Positions 8,629 to 18,491 of a stretch of DNA of 64,000 bases are shown here, in pieces. Source of the DNA: Tahibacter amnicola (lineage in GTDB: Bacteria; Pseudomonadota; Gammaproteobacteria; Xanthomonadales; Rhodanobacteraceae); NCBI RefSeq assembly GCF_025398735.1, contig NZ_CP104694.1, forward strand, positions 3,187,001-3,251,000, written 5' to 3'. Position 1 is the stretch's first letter; every line of letters begins with the position of its first letter. Both the position numbers and the translations under genes were made by a program. The notes beneath the pieces were generated by a model, which made no database searches, was not told the DNA's origin, and saw only the letters and a list, made by a program, of their open reading frames with translations.

Positions 8629-8904
8629 ATGCAGATCAAGAACGTCACGAACCGCAAGCTGGAGATCCAGGTCGCGTCGAAGAGTTCGCAGACCTTGTGG
8701 CAGACCACCGTCGATTCGGAAACGACCGTCTCGAAAGAACTTTCGTCCGCCGACGCACCGTTCACCGTGGTGGGGCGCTGGCTGTCCGACCCGCCGCTGC
8801 AATACAACTTCGTGCCGCCGACGGGCGTGGGCAACGTCAAGCGCAATGACGAGACGGTGACGATTACTGACGCATTCCCCAGCTTTTTCGGTCAGGCAAG
8901 CTAA
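8629..8904 (+). CDS. small hypothetical beta-rich protein
   Basis: This encodes 91 residues from ATG 8629, which has an AGAGGG ribosome site 8 bases upstream; longer in-frame starts upstream would run through the promoter region. The composition is polar with alternating hydrophobic residues (IKNVTNRKLEIQVAS), suggesting a small beta-sheet protein without signal peptide. No family is recognised. The last 41 bases overlap the 3' end of the convergent glycosyltransferase gene. Confidence 0.6.
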   Translation: MQIKNVTNRKLEIQVASKSSQTLWQTTVDSETTVSKELSSADAPFTVVGRWLSDPPLQYNFVPPTGVGNVKRNDETVTITDAFPSFFGQAS

Positions 8905-10080
8905 GGACGGCCTCCAGCAGCGCCTGCCATTGGCGGGCGATGCTGTCCCAGGAATACGACAGCTGCGTGGCGCGTTCGCGGGCAGCTGTCGACAGGTAGT
9001 CACGGTAGGCCGCGTCGGTGTACAGGCGTTCAAAGGCGTCGGCCACATCGGCGGGGCTGACGTAGTGTTCGTTGAACAGGCCGTCGGGTGTGTCGAGCGT
9101 CAGCCGTTCCGGCACCAGGTGCGCGGCACCCGTCCATAACTCCTTGAACACCGAATGGCCGGGCAGGATCTGCGCAGCCCCGGTTGCGGCGTGCTCGAAA
9201 GCCACCAATCCCCAGCCTTCCGTCGTCGCCGTATTCACCCCGACGTCGGCCGCGCTGTAGATCAGTCGCAGGGATTCGTCACTGACGAACGGCATGGTGG
9301 TGTCATCCGTGGTGTAGATGACACGATCTTCCAGTCCATTGCGACGCACCAGGGCGCGAAGGTCCCATCCTCGATCATGAAGCCCCATGTGCAGATGCAG
9401 TCGCACGGATTCGGGTTTTCCCTGGGCGAAGCGCGCGAATGCGCGCACGGTGGTGTCGATGCGCTTGCGTGGCTGGTTCCGGTTGGCGTTGAGTACGATG
9501 AAGTCCTCCTCATGGCCTTCACCGAGCAGCGTCTGGCGCGCCGCTGCGCGCGGAACCGGAAAAACGTCGCGGTATCGACGCCGTGCGGAATCGCCATCGG
9601 CTCCAACATCCCCGTGGCAGCGCCGTGGAGCGCTTCGACCAGCGCCTGGCGGCCGTACTCGGTATAGCTGACCAGGGCATCCAGGCCCCCCAAGGGGGCG
9701 GCAAGCTCGGGAGGAAGAGGGGTGAGGTCCACGGGGCAATAGCCCACGACGCGCACGCCCTGCAGCTGGAGATCCCGCAGCAGGCGCGCGAACTCCCGGA
9801 TGATCTGCACATCGGCCAGCACCCATACGACATGAGGCTCCAGGCGCGCAATGACTTCGACGATCGCCTCTTCGCTGCCGGGCAGCTGCGCGATGGGCCA
9901 GGGCGGATCTTCTGCCGCGCGGTCGTGCGGCAGCGGGTGCGGCGTCAGCTGATGGATCTCGAAGCAGGGTAGCAGACGTGTGAACACGCTGGCGGAGACC
10001 CGCGCGAAACCGGTCGGGATGGCGCCCTCCGCCACGACGACGACACGAGGACGCGAATGGAGCGACGGGATGGAAGCCAT
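8864..10080 (-). pseudogene. GT4-family glycosyltransferase, frameshifted
   Basis: The N-terminal half reads in one frame from ATG at 10080 (RPRVVVVAEGAIPTGFARV ... MAIPHGVDTATFF), and the C-terminal half reads in another frame down to the stop at 8864 (LNANRNQPRKRIDTTVRAF ... TEGWGLVAFEHA). The switch lies at a 5-base A run (plus strand 9560-9564). One more base there would give continuous ATFFPVPRAAARQ and a 405-residue protein. The EGWGLVAFE segment is the donor-binding Ex7E motif of retaining GT-B enzymes. As written the gene is broken; a sequencing error is equally possible. The target of glycosylation is unknown; the neighbouring giant surface protein is one candidate. Confidence 0.75.
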
Positions 10081-10163
10081 GGGCGATCAATAGCGCAGAG
10101 TGGAAGGGTGGACAAGTCCTCGGGGGGCGCCAACGGTGAACGCGAATTCGCCTGCCGGGAAAA

Positions 10164-10190
10164 CGAAAAGGCCCTCATCGGGCCTTTTCG
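10164..10190 (-). terminator. intrinsic terminator of the Ig-repeat gene
   Basis: CGAAAAGGCCC (10164-10174) and GGGCCTTTTCG (10180-10190) form a perfect 11-base stem with a 5-base loop. Read leftward it is followed by TTTT, and it lies 25 bases past the stop codon at 10215. Confidence 0.85.
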
Positions 10191-10214
10191 CTGTACGTGT
10201 TTCACTGACGCTGG

Positions 10215-13200
10215 CTAGCGGCGCAGATCCTGGCGCCGCCGCGTGACGCCGGCCACTACCGCGAGCACGACGCCCATCAGCAGCAGCATCGGCCAGGACA
10301 GCGCCGGCAGGGCAATCGGTTCGGCCGACCCGGCGCCTACGAAGATCACCGTGTTGTCGGTGCTGGTCGAACCGGTATTGGTATTGCCCGATCCGTCCGT
10401 GACACCGCCGGCGGCAATCGTGACAGTGATCGTGCCGTTCGCTGTCATGCCGCTGACGGCAACGTTGTAGACCGTCGGACCACCGGTGATCACGGCTGTC
10501 GTGGCGCCGGCTGTGCCGCCCAGGATGATGTCGCCGCTGTCAAAGCCGGTGACAGGCTCGCTGAAGGTGACCGTGAAGTTGACCGGTGACGTCGGTGCCG
10601 GATCCGTCTGGCCGGGGGCCTGGCTGACGACCACCGTGGGCGCGGTCGTGTCGGGCACGGTGTAGGTCACCGTGTTGTCCGTGCTCGTGGACGCGAGGTT
10701 TGCATTGGCGGTGGCATCCGTCGCCACCCCCGCGGCAATCGTCGCGATCACGGTGCCGCTGGCGGTCATGCCGCTGACCGACACGGTGTAGGTGGTGCCG
10801 CTGCCGGAGACGGCCGCGGTCGTGGCCCCGGCCGTGCCGCCCAGTGTGACGTCGCCGGTGGCGAAGTCCGCCACGGGTTCGCTGAACACGACGGTGAAGA
10901 GAATCGGCGAGGCATTGGTCGGATCGACCTGGCCGACCGCCTGGTCGATCGTGACGCCCGGCCCGGCTGCGTCAAAGGTGACCGTATTATCCGCGCTCGT
11001 GGACGCCAGGTTGCCGTTGCCGGCGTCGTCCGCTGCAACGCCCGGTGCGATGGACGCGGTGACCGTGCCCGCGCCGCTCATGCCGCTGACGGCCACGTTG
11101 TAGGTCGTGCCGCTGCCGGTGACGGTCGCCGTCGTGGCGCCGGCGGTGCCTCCCAGTGTCACGTCACCCGTCGCGAATGTTGTGACTGGTTCGTTGAAGA
11201 CCACCGTGAAGTTAATCGGCGAGGCAGCTGTCGGATCAGCCTGGCCCGCTGCCTGCTCGATCGTCACGGTCGGCGGCGTGGCGTCGTAGGTAACGGAATT
11301 GTCAGTGCTTGTCGAAGCGGCGCTGGCGTTGCCGCCAGCATCCGTCGCCACGCCAGCCAGGAGCGTGGCCGTGACCGTGCCGTTGCCCGTCATGCCGCTG
11401 ACGGCGACGTTGTAGGTCGTGCCGCTGCCAGTGACCGTGGCGGTCGTCGCGCCGGCGGTGCCGCCGAGTGTGACGTCGCCGGTGGCGAAGTCTGCGACCG
11501 GTTCGCTGAAGATCACCGTGAAGTTGATCGGCGACGTACCCGTCGGATCGACCTGGCCGGCGGCCTGGTTGATCGTCACGCTCGGGACAGAGGCATCGTA
11601 GGTGACGGTGTTGTCGCTGCTGGTCGAGGCGGTGCTGGCGTTGCCCCCGGCGTCCGTCGCCACGCCGGCCGCGAGTGTCGCGGTGACCGTGCCGTCGCTC
11701 GTCATGCCACTGACGGCGACATTGTAGGTCGTGCCGCTGCCGGTGACCGTCGCGGTCGTTGCGCCGGCGGTGCCTCCCAGTGTCACGTCGCCAGTGGCGA
11801 AGTCCGCGACCGGTTCGCTGAAGACCACGGTGAAATTGATCGGTGACGTGCCCGTAGGATCGACCTGGCCCGCTGCCTGGTTGATTGTCACGCTCGGGGC
11901 GGAGGCATCGTAGGTGACGCTGTTGTCACTGCTGGTCGAGGCGGCGCTGGCATTGCCGCCGGCGTCCGTCGCCACGCCGGCCGCGAGCGTCGCGGTGACC
12001 GTGCCGTTGCCCGTCATGCCGCTGACGGCGACGTTGTAGGTCGTGCCGCTGCCGGTGACCGTGGCCGTCGTTGCGCCGGCGGTACCGCCGAGTGTCACGT
12101 CGCCGGTGGCAAAGTCCGCAACCGATTCGCTGAAGATCACGGTGAAGTTGATCGGCGAAGTGCTGGTCGGATCCACCTGTCCGGCCGCCTGGTCGATCGT
12201 CACGGTGGGGACGGACGCGTCATAGGTGACCGTGTTGTCGCTGCTGGTCGAGGCAGTGCTGGCGTTGCCGCTGCTGTCCGTTGCCACGCCCGCTCCCAGC
12301 GAGGCAATCACAGTGCCGTCGCCCGTCATGCCGCTCACCGCCACGTTGTACGTCGTGCCGCTGCCGGTCACGGTGGCGGTCGTCGCCCCGGCCGTGCCGC
12401 CGAGGGTGACATCGCCGCTTGTGAAATCGGCTACCGCTTCGCTGAAGATCACCGTGAAGTTGATCGGCGAACTGTTGGTCGGATCGACCTGGCCAGCGGC
12501 CTGGTTGATCGTCACCGTCGGTGCCGTCGCATCATAGGTGACGCTGTTGTCCGAGCTGGTGGAGGCGCCACTCGTGTTGCCAGCGGCATCCGTTGCCACG
12601 CCGGCCGCGAGCGTCGCGGTGACGGTGCCATTGCCCGTCATGCCGCTGACGGCGACGTTGTAGGTGGTGCCGCTGCCGCTGACCGTGGCGGTCGTGGCGC
12701 CGGCCGTGCCACCGAGGGTGACATCGCCGGTGGCGAAGTCGGCGACTGGCTCGCTGAAGATCACGGTGAAGTTGATCGGCGAGGCACCGGTCGGGTCGAC
12801 CTGTCCGCCTGCCTGGTTGATCGTGACCGTCGGCGCGGTGGTGTCGTAGGTGACGCTGTTGTCGGTACTGGTGGAGGCTGCGCTGGCGTTGCCGGCCACG
12901 TCGGTCGCTGCGCTGGCGTTGACGGTGGCAGTGACCGTGCCGTCGGTTGTCATGCCGCTGACGGCCACGTTGTAGGTCGGGCCGGCGCCGCTGACGACGG
13001 CCGTCGTTGCGCCGGCGCTGCCGCCCAGCGTGATATCCGAGCTGTCGAAGCCGCTCACGGCTTCATCGAAGACGACCGTGAAGTTGATAGTCCCGGCATT
13101 GGTCGGGTCAGCCTGGCCGGCGGCCTGGTTGATCGTGACCGTCGGCGGTGTCGCATCGTACAGAACAGAGTTATCTGTACTTGTGGAGGCCGCGTTGTCG

Positions 13201-15345
13201 TTGCCCGCCGAATCGTTGGCCACGCCGCTCGCCAGCGAGGCAGTCACCGTGCCGGGGCCGGTCATGCCGCTGACGGCGACGTTGTAGGTCGTCCCACTGC
13301 CGCTCACGGTGGCGGTGGTTGCCCCCGCCGTGCCGCCGAGGGTGACATCGCCGGTCGCGAAGTCAGCGACCGGTTCGCTGAAGATGACGGTGAAATTGAT
13401 GGGGGAGGTGTTGATCGGATCCAGCTGGCCGCCCGCCTGATTGATCGTCACCGTCGGTGCGGTGCCGTCCCAGGTCACGGAGTTGTCGGTGCTGGTCGAC
13501 GCCAGGTTCGGGTTGCTCGAGCCGTCCGTCGCCACGCCTTCTGCGATCGTGGCGGTGACGGTACCGTCAGCAGTCATGCCGCTGACGGCGACGTTGTACG
13601 TTGTGCCGCTGCCCGTGACCAGGGCAGTCGTGGCACCGGCGGTGCCGCCCAGCGTGACGTCACCGGTGGCGAAGTCTGCCACCGCTGCGGAAAACACCAC
13701 GGTGAAGTTGATCGGCGAAGAACCGGTCGGGTCTGCCTGACCTCCCGCCTGGTTGATCGTGACCGTCGGGCCGTTGCGATTGACGTTGTAGACCTCGCCG
13801 GTAGTGAAATCACCGCTGCCGGCGGACCCGGCTATACCCGTTCCACCAAGGGGCACCGCGCCGGCGACGATGGTGTCGTTGTCGATCACGTTCAGACGCA
13901 GGGTGCCCAGGCCAGTTCCGGTATTGACCGTCACGTTGTAGGTCGTGCCGCTGCCGGTCACGGTGCCGACCGAGGCGCCCGTGAGGCCGGTCGTGGTCAG
14001 GGTGAAATCCGCTGCATCGACGCCTGTCACCGCTTCGCTGAATGTGACGGTGTAGTTGGCGGTTGCAGACGTGGTGGGTGACGGATTCGCGCGCACCGAC
14101 GAGATGACCAGCGGGCAGCCGTTGGTGCACCCGTACACCATCAGCGACCCGCCGCTGATGCCAGCTTCGGGCAGTGCTTCGGGTACGACGGCAAAGCGGA
14201 ACGTGCCTTGCTGCTGCACGCCCAGCAGAATCCGCACATCGATCGAAGCGCCATCCGCCAGCGGTGTTCCCGCGGAAACGGCGCCCACGGACATCGAGGC
14301 GTTGAACGCGCTGCCGTTGGGCTGCGAGGGCGGTTGTTCCAGTGTCGTGCCTTGCACGGTGACGTTGCTGGTGCCCGATCCGCAGGGGGCGGTCCACGGT
14401 CACGACCACCGCGGTGGATGTGCGCGAACGCAGGTCCGCGTAGCCGGAGGGGGCAGGGAAAGTGGTCTCGTCGATGATGCGGAAACGCAGCCGGGTCAGC
14501 GGCGCGCCGGTATTGTTGGTGAAGGTGTAGCGAAGGTCGACGGTGCCGAAGGTGGAATTGTTGGCAGGGTCGCTGGTGTAGTCGCGTGCCATGTTGGGCG
14601 CAAGGACGTGGTACGTACAGCTGTCCAGGGCCGCCAGTGACGCACCCGTGCCGCTATTGCGCGGCGACGCGGCGTTCTGAGGGCCCGGCGCGCCCAGCCG
14701 CTGCCCCGCGCCGGCGCTCGTGCCGTTGGTGTCGACGAAGATGAAGTTGGTGGCATTGTTGTCCGTGTCGGTGGCAACGCCCAACGCCGTGCAGGGTCCG
14801 AACGCCGTGATCGAGCCCTGCTTGCCGCAATCATCGCGATAGAACGAATAGTCGATGGAGAAGGGAGTGAGCGCCGGATAGCCGGTTCCCTCCTTGTAGA
14901 GCGTATTGGCTTCGCTGGTGGAACCCACGGCATCCATTCGCGTGCCCAGCGCGAAATCTCCGGGAACATTCGTCGTGAACAACGCTATGCCCGCGTTGTC
15001 GGGAATATCCGTGGTGTAGGTCACGTCGCCGGTGGCGTAGCCCGACAGCGAGTAGCCCACCGAGTTGGTCACCAGATAATGCGCATAGGCGGGAATGACG
15101 GTGCCATTGGGTATGGTCGCGCGGAGCACGCTGTCGGAGGCCGCGATGCCGTATCCCGTACCGCTGGACGCGGCTACCGTATGTGGCGTTGACGTGTTGT
15201 TCCGTATTTCGATGAATTCGTCGTTGGCTCCGTTCGGGCCACGCACGCGGAATTCACTGATCACCAGCGGTGCAGCCACTGCCTGCGACATCCCCAGCAG
15301 TGCAGCGGCAATCGCACACCAATACGCGACTTGCTCCCGTCTCAT
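10215..15345 (-). pseudogene. giant Ig-repeat surface protein with lamin-tail-like domain, frameshifted
   Basis: Read from ATG 15345 (GGGGAG six bases upstream) it begins with a signal peptide and a lamin-tail-like domain (PLVISEFRVRGPNGANDEFIEI). The frame breaks at a 5-base G run (plus strand 14385-14389); removing one base restores reading through DRPCGSGTSNVTVQGT and gives about 1709 residues. The downstream frame alone is open for 1380 codons from 14357. The middle holds eleven ~104-residue Ig-like repeats (TVTINQAAGQVDPT ... GDVTLGG ... YNVAVSGMT). The C-terminus ALPALSWPMLLLMGVVLAV plus an RRR cluster resembles an IPTL-CTERM sorting anchor. It is probably a cell-surface adhesin or matrix protein. 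Confidence 0.8.
10341..13773 (-). repeat. eleven tandem 312-base Ig-like coding repeats
   Basis: The unit is 104 codons (312 bases) and starts with a VTINQAxGQxDP motif; eleven copies follow one another without linkers. Copies in the middle of the array are nearly identical at DNA level, while the first and last are the most diverged (for example VVVSQAPGQTDP in the last). Repeats of this length and identity are prone to unequal recombination and to assembly collapse, so the true copy number is uncertain. Confidence 0.9.
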
Positions 15346-15699
15346 CGTCATCTCCCCAGATGGAACACGCTGATCCGACCATCGGCGCCGACGCGTAGCG
15401 CACCCCCGCCACCCGACCGCAGCCGACCAAACCAATCGATGACCAAATACAGAAGTATACGAAGCGGAGAGGGCGCATCCCTCGCCCTGCGTTCGTCCGT
15501 CAGCCGACGGACTTTCATGTTCGCGCGGTGAAGATACCGTAGAGACGGGCGGCGGTCATCAGTGCAGCGCCAAGTACGCGCGGCAGACGGCCGCGCACGA
15601 GGAGAAGCGTCATTTTGTTGACGCCGCGTTCGCAGCCTGCGGGGAAATGCGATGGATCGCAGCGTGTGGCCGTCGGCCACACGCTGCGCGGGAAGTGCG
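15346..15699. other. 354-base intergenic stretch
   Basis: No convincing gene is seen. It holds the terminator-like hairpin of the GH18-like gene at its right end (15659-15687). An AT-richer patch near 15440-15465, read leftward, contains TATACT and is a plausible promoter region for the Ig-repeat gene. Confidence 0.4.
15659..15687 (-). terminator. 13-base-stem hairpin after the GH18-like gene
   Basis: GCAGCGTGTGGCC and GGCCACACGCTGC pair perfectly across a 3-base loop, 12 bases past the stop at 15700. There is no T tract, so it may end transcription weakly or protect the 3' end. Its arm resembles the hairpin at 60148-60182. Confidence 0.6.
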
Positions 15700-16641
15700 C
15701 TACGGAATCGGACGCTGCACGGTTTGCGCCGCTGCCAGCGTGGCCTTGCCGCTGATCAGCACATTGCCGAGTCCGACGGACATCGCATCGACATAGCTGG
15801 TCATCTGCGCCTGGGGGTCAGATGGGTTCTGGGTGATCATGTCGTCCAATGTCCACATGAAGCCACCGCCGACACTGGCTTCGCCCTTGAACGAGCCGAA
15901 CAAGGCCTGTACTTGCGCCGGCGAGTCATTGGTCCAGTCGCTGGCCAGGATGTAGTCATCCGTATCGAAGCCGGGAATTGCCTGCCGGATCGCTGCCGCC
16001 CACTGGCTGGGGTCGTTTCCGGTGCCACCCGCATAGCACTGCAGGTTCCACCATTTTACCGCGCCCGGGTTGGAGGCATTGAGCGCCGACAGTGCGCCCG
16101 TCCAGAAGCTTTCAAATGTGTACGGGCAGAACGTGACGCCGAATCCCAGCTGCACGAGCATCTGCGCGAACGCGATGAACGATGGCGAGTCGTAGTTGTC
16201 CTCGCAGTCAAGATCGATCGCCGCGACCATCGGGAATGTGGCGCGCAATGTGGCGAAGTTCTGCTGCAGGTTGGTGTTGGCGAAGGAATTGCCGTTGGCC
16301 GCGTAGATCGCGGCGATATTGGTGTAGTCCGAAACGCCGCCACCACCGAGCGACATCAGCACGTTCTTCAGGGTGCCGCCCGCCATGGTGTTGACCAGCG
16401 CCGGCCATTGTGGATCGCCGACGTACTTGCCGGACACGATGATGGGCGTGTCGTTGAAATGAATGTCGCCGGCGGATTCCTGCGAGTTCTGGTTGCCGAC
16501 CACATGAAGCAGGCTGATCAGCACGGAGTTGAACCCCGATTGCTGCAGCTGCGCGATCGTGGTTGGCACGGGCTGATTGACCGGCGCGGTAGGCGGATAG
16601 ATACACCCTTCGGCATACACGGCGAAGTTGAACGATGACAT
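15700..16641 (-). CDS. GH18-like TIM-barrel protein
   Basis: This encodes 313 residues from ATG 16641, preceded by AGAGGAG. NVLMSLGGGG near residue 94 and AAIDLDCED near 141-148 match the two conserved strands of GH18 chitinase-type barrels; D143, D145 and E147 fit the DxxDxDxE motif, but the first Asp of that motif is Ala. GFMWTLDDM near the C-terminus fits the last barrel strand. No signal peptide is visible, unusual for a chitinase. It may cleave or bind an amino-sugar polymer, which would fit the aga locus nearby. The substrate is unproven. Confidence 0.65.
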   Translation of the reverse strand: MSSFNFAVYAEGCIYPPTAPVNQPVPTTIAQLQQSGFNSVLISLLHVVGNQNSQESAGDIHFNDTPIIVSGKYVGDPQWPALVNTMAGGTLKNVLMSLGGGGVSDYTNIAAIYAANGNSFANTNLQQNFATLRATFPMVAAIDLDCEDNYDSPSFIAFAQMLVQLGFGVTFCPYTFESFWTGALSALNASNPGAVKWWNLQCYAGGTGNDPSQWAAAIRQAIPGFDTDDYILASDWTNDSPAQVQALFGSFKGEASVGGGFMWTLDDMITQNPSDPQAQMTSYVDAMSVGLGNVLISGKATLAAAQTVQRPIP

Positions 16642-16880
16642 CGCGCTTTCTCCTCTGGTTGAGTCGAACGGCCGATAGTTCGTCACGCCGACAGCGACAC
16701 ACCCGGACAGGATGAGTCCGGGTGTCGCGGCGGGGTGGCCTTAAAAGTGTACGCCTGTATTTTTGCAATCGTAAGTGCGCCGGCTGCGTGGCAATGGCCG
16801 AGGTCGCTCGGGCGTGCAGGAGGGTCCGGGACACGGAGGCCGGACAAGCCGGGCCTTCAGTGCCTTCGGCGCCGGGCCGC

Positions 16881-17198
16881 TCAGTCCTTGCGATCCTGCC
16901 GGTCGTGCTTCTGGTGCCCGATCGCGGCGCTGTTTCGATCCTGCTTGCGCTCAAGCCGCGCGCGCTCGCGGCGAGTAACGACGCCGTCCGCCTTGGCGCG
17001 TTCCTCGACGTTTTCGATGTGCTCCTGGCGGGCCTCCAGCCGTGCCGCTTCGCGCCGGGTTAGCTCACCGCTGGCGACACCCTGTTCGATGCGGGCCTCC
17101 TGGTTTTCCTGCCGTTGGTCGATGACCGGGGTGTCGGCATAGCTCGCCGAACTCGTAACCAGGGCGGTGATGATGGCCAGCGTGCGCACTACGTTCAT
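16881..17198 (-). CDS. small exported coiled-coil protein
   Basis: This encodes 105 residues with a signal peptide (MNVVRTLAIITALVTSSASYA). The mature part is almost wholly charged helix, with two similar halves: VASGELTRREAARLEARQ and DGVVTRRERARLERKQ. This is a widespread unnamed proteobacterial family as far as I recall; the paired 'G-x-(L/V)-T-x-(R/K)E' turns look like a degenerate EF-hand-like or helical repeat. The function is unknown; a periplasmic location is likely. It lies downstream of psuG on the same strand with an 88-base gap. Confidence 0.7.
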   Translation of the reverse strand: MNVVRTLAIITALVTSSASYADTPVIDQRQENQEARIEQGVASGELTRREAARLEARQEHIENVEERAKADGVVTRRERARLERKQDRNSAAIGHQKHDRQDRKD

Positions 17199-17286
17199 GA
17201 TGCCCTCCGTCGGGCCTGGGGTGTTGCTGTCACCACAACGGCATCGGACCAGGCCGGTTGACACGACGGCTAGCAGGGGCAGCAAC

Positions 17287-18204
17287 CTACGGCGCACGTT
17301 GCACCAGCGCGACGGCGATCTGCGCACCGAGACGGGCATTGTTCTGGGCCAGCACGCGATTGGTGGCCAGGCTGCGCCCGTCCGTCAGGGCTACCAGGCG
17401 ACTGAGCAGGAACGGCGTGACGGCCTTGCCGGTGATACCGGCTCGGTCGGCCTCGGCCAGCGCACGCTGGATGGCTGTGTCGATGTCGTCCCAGTCCATT
17501 GCGGCGTGCGCGGGAACGGGATTGGCAATCAGCGTGCCGGCGGTGAGTCCCAGCTGGTCGTGAAGGCGCAGCAGGGCGGCGACTTCCGCAGGTGAGTCAC
17601 AGCGCAGCTCCAGTTGCAGGTGGCTGGAACGCGAGTAGAACGCGGGAAACGTGTCGGTCTGGTAGCCGATTACCGGAACGCTGCGCGTTTCGAGGTATTC
17701 CAGTGTTTTCGGCAAATCAAGGATCGCCTTCGCGCCGGCAGAGACAACCGCCACCGGCGTTCGGGCCAGCTCGTCCAGGTCGGCGGAGACATCGAAACTC
17801 TCCGCTGCGCCCCGGTGCACGCCGCCGATGCCGCCGGTCGCAAACACGCGGATGCCGGCCAGATGCGCGCAAAGCATGGTCGAAGCCACCGTGGTCGCGC
17901 CGGCCTTTCCGCTGGCCAGAACGGCGGGCAGGTCGCGCCGGGAGACCTTCGCCACATCGCTCGATTGCGCCAGCTGCTCCAGCTCCGTATCCGACAGGCC
18001 GACGCGGATGCGCCCGCCGGACAGTGCGATGATGGCCGGCACCGCGCCCTCCTCACGCACCACCTCACAGAGCCGCTGCGCCGTCTCGCGGTTGGCGGGA
18101 TACGGCATGCCGTGCGCGATGATGGTGCTCTCCAGCGCCACGACAGGACGGCCGTCGACCAGGGCGGCATCGACTTCGGGGGTAAGGGTGACGAGAGGAT
18201 GCAT
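17287..18204 (-). CDS. psuG: pseudouridine-5'-phosphate glycosidase
   Basis: This 305-residue protein is full length for the family. It shows VALESTIIAHGMPYPAN near the N-terminus, KVSRRDLPAVLASGKAGATTVASTM, FATGGIGGVHRGA, VVSAGAKAILDLPKTLEYLET and IGYQTDTFPAFY, all signature blocks of PsuG/IndA. PsuG splits pseudouridine 5'-phosphate into uracil and ribose-5-phosphate in the cytoplasm. The partner kinase psuK, usually adjacent, is not in the window, so another kinase must supply the substrate. The gene starts at ATG 18204. Confidence 0.92.
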   Translation of the reverse strand: MHPLVTLTPEVDAALVDGRPVVALESTIIAHGMPYPANRETAQRLCEVVREEGAVPAIIALSGGRIRVGLSDTELEQLAQSSDVAKVSRRDLPAVLASGKAGATTVASTMLCAHLAGIRVFATGGIGGVHRGAAESFDVSADLDELARTPVAVVSAGAKAILDLPKTLEYLETRSVPVIGYQTDTFPAFYSRSSHLQLELRCDSPAEVAALLRLHDQLGLTAGTLIANPVPAHAAMDWDDIDTAIQRALAEADRAGITGKAVTPFLLSRLVALTDGRSLATNRVLAQNNARLGAQIAVALVQRAP

Positions 18205-18491
18205 GCCCGCTCCGCAGATTGGCGACCGGGGGAGTGTAGTAGTCGCGCGGTCGTTTGCATCGATCGGCGCTGGTGTGTGGAAAGGCGTGCCGCAGTGGCG
18301 GCCGCCTCACCCCGGAATGCGGGCGCTTTGTCGCGCCGACCCTCATGGTCAGCTTTCGGTCAGGTCCGGTCAGCCCGGGCACCGCGTCACGTGGCGGCGC
18401 CGCTCCTAGCCTGTCAGCGCCGGATCACCCTTGGCCCGGCCAGTTGCGCAGCCCGACGCGCACTGATGGCTTCGCACAGGAGAAAGTAACG

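Noticed and set aside
10243-13740. Many 60-100-codon rightward frames with identical MPLPVTVAVVAPAVPP starts
   Set aside because: They are antisense copies of the 312-base Ig repeats, spaced exactly one repeat apart.
10341-13773. Possible CRISPR array because of regular repeats
   Set aside because: The unit is 312 bases, wholly coding, and has no short repeat/spacer alternation.
16881-17339. Longer 152-codon version of the coiled-coil gene
   Set aside because: The first 47 codons overlap psuG and lack signal-peptide character; ATG 17198 begins a clear signal peptide.
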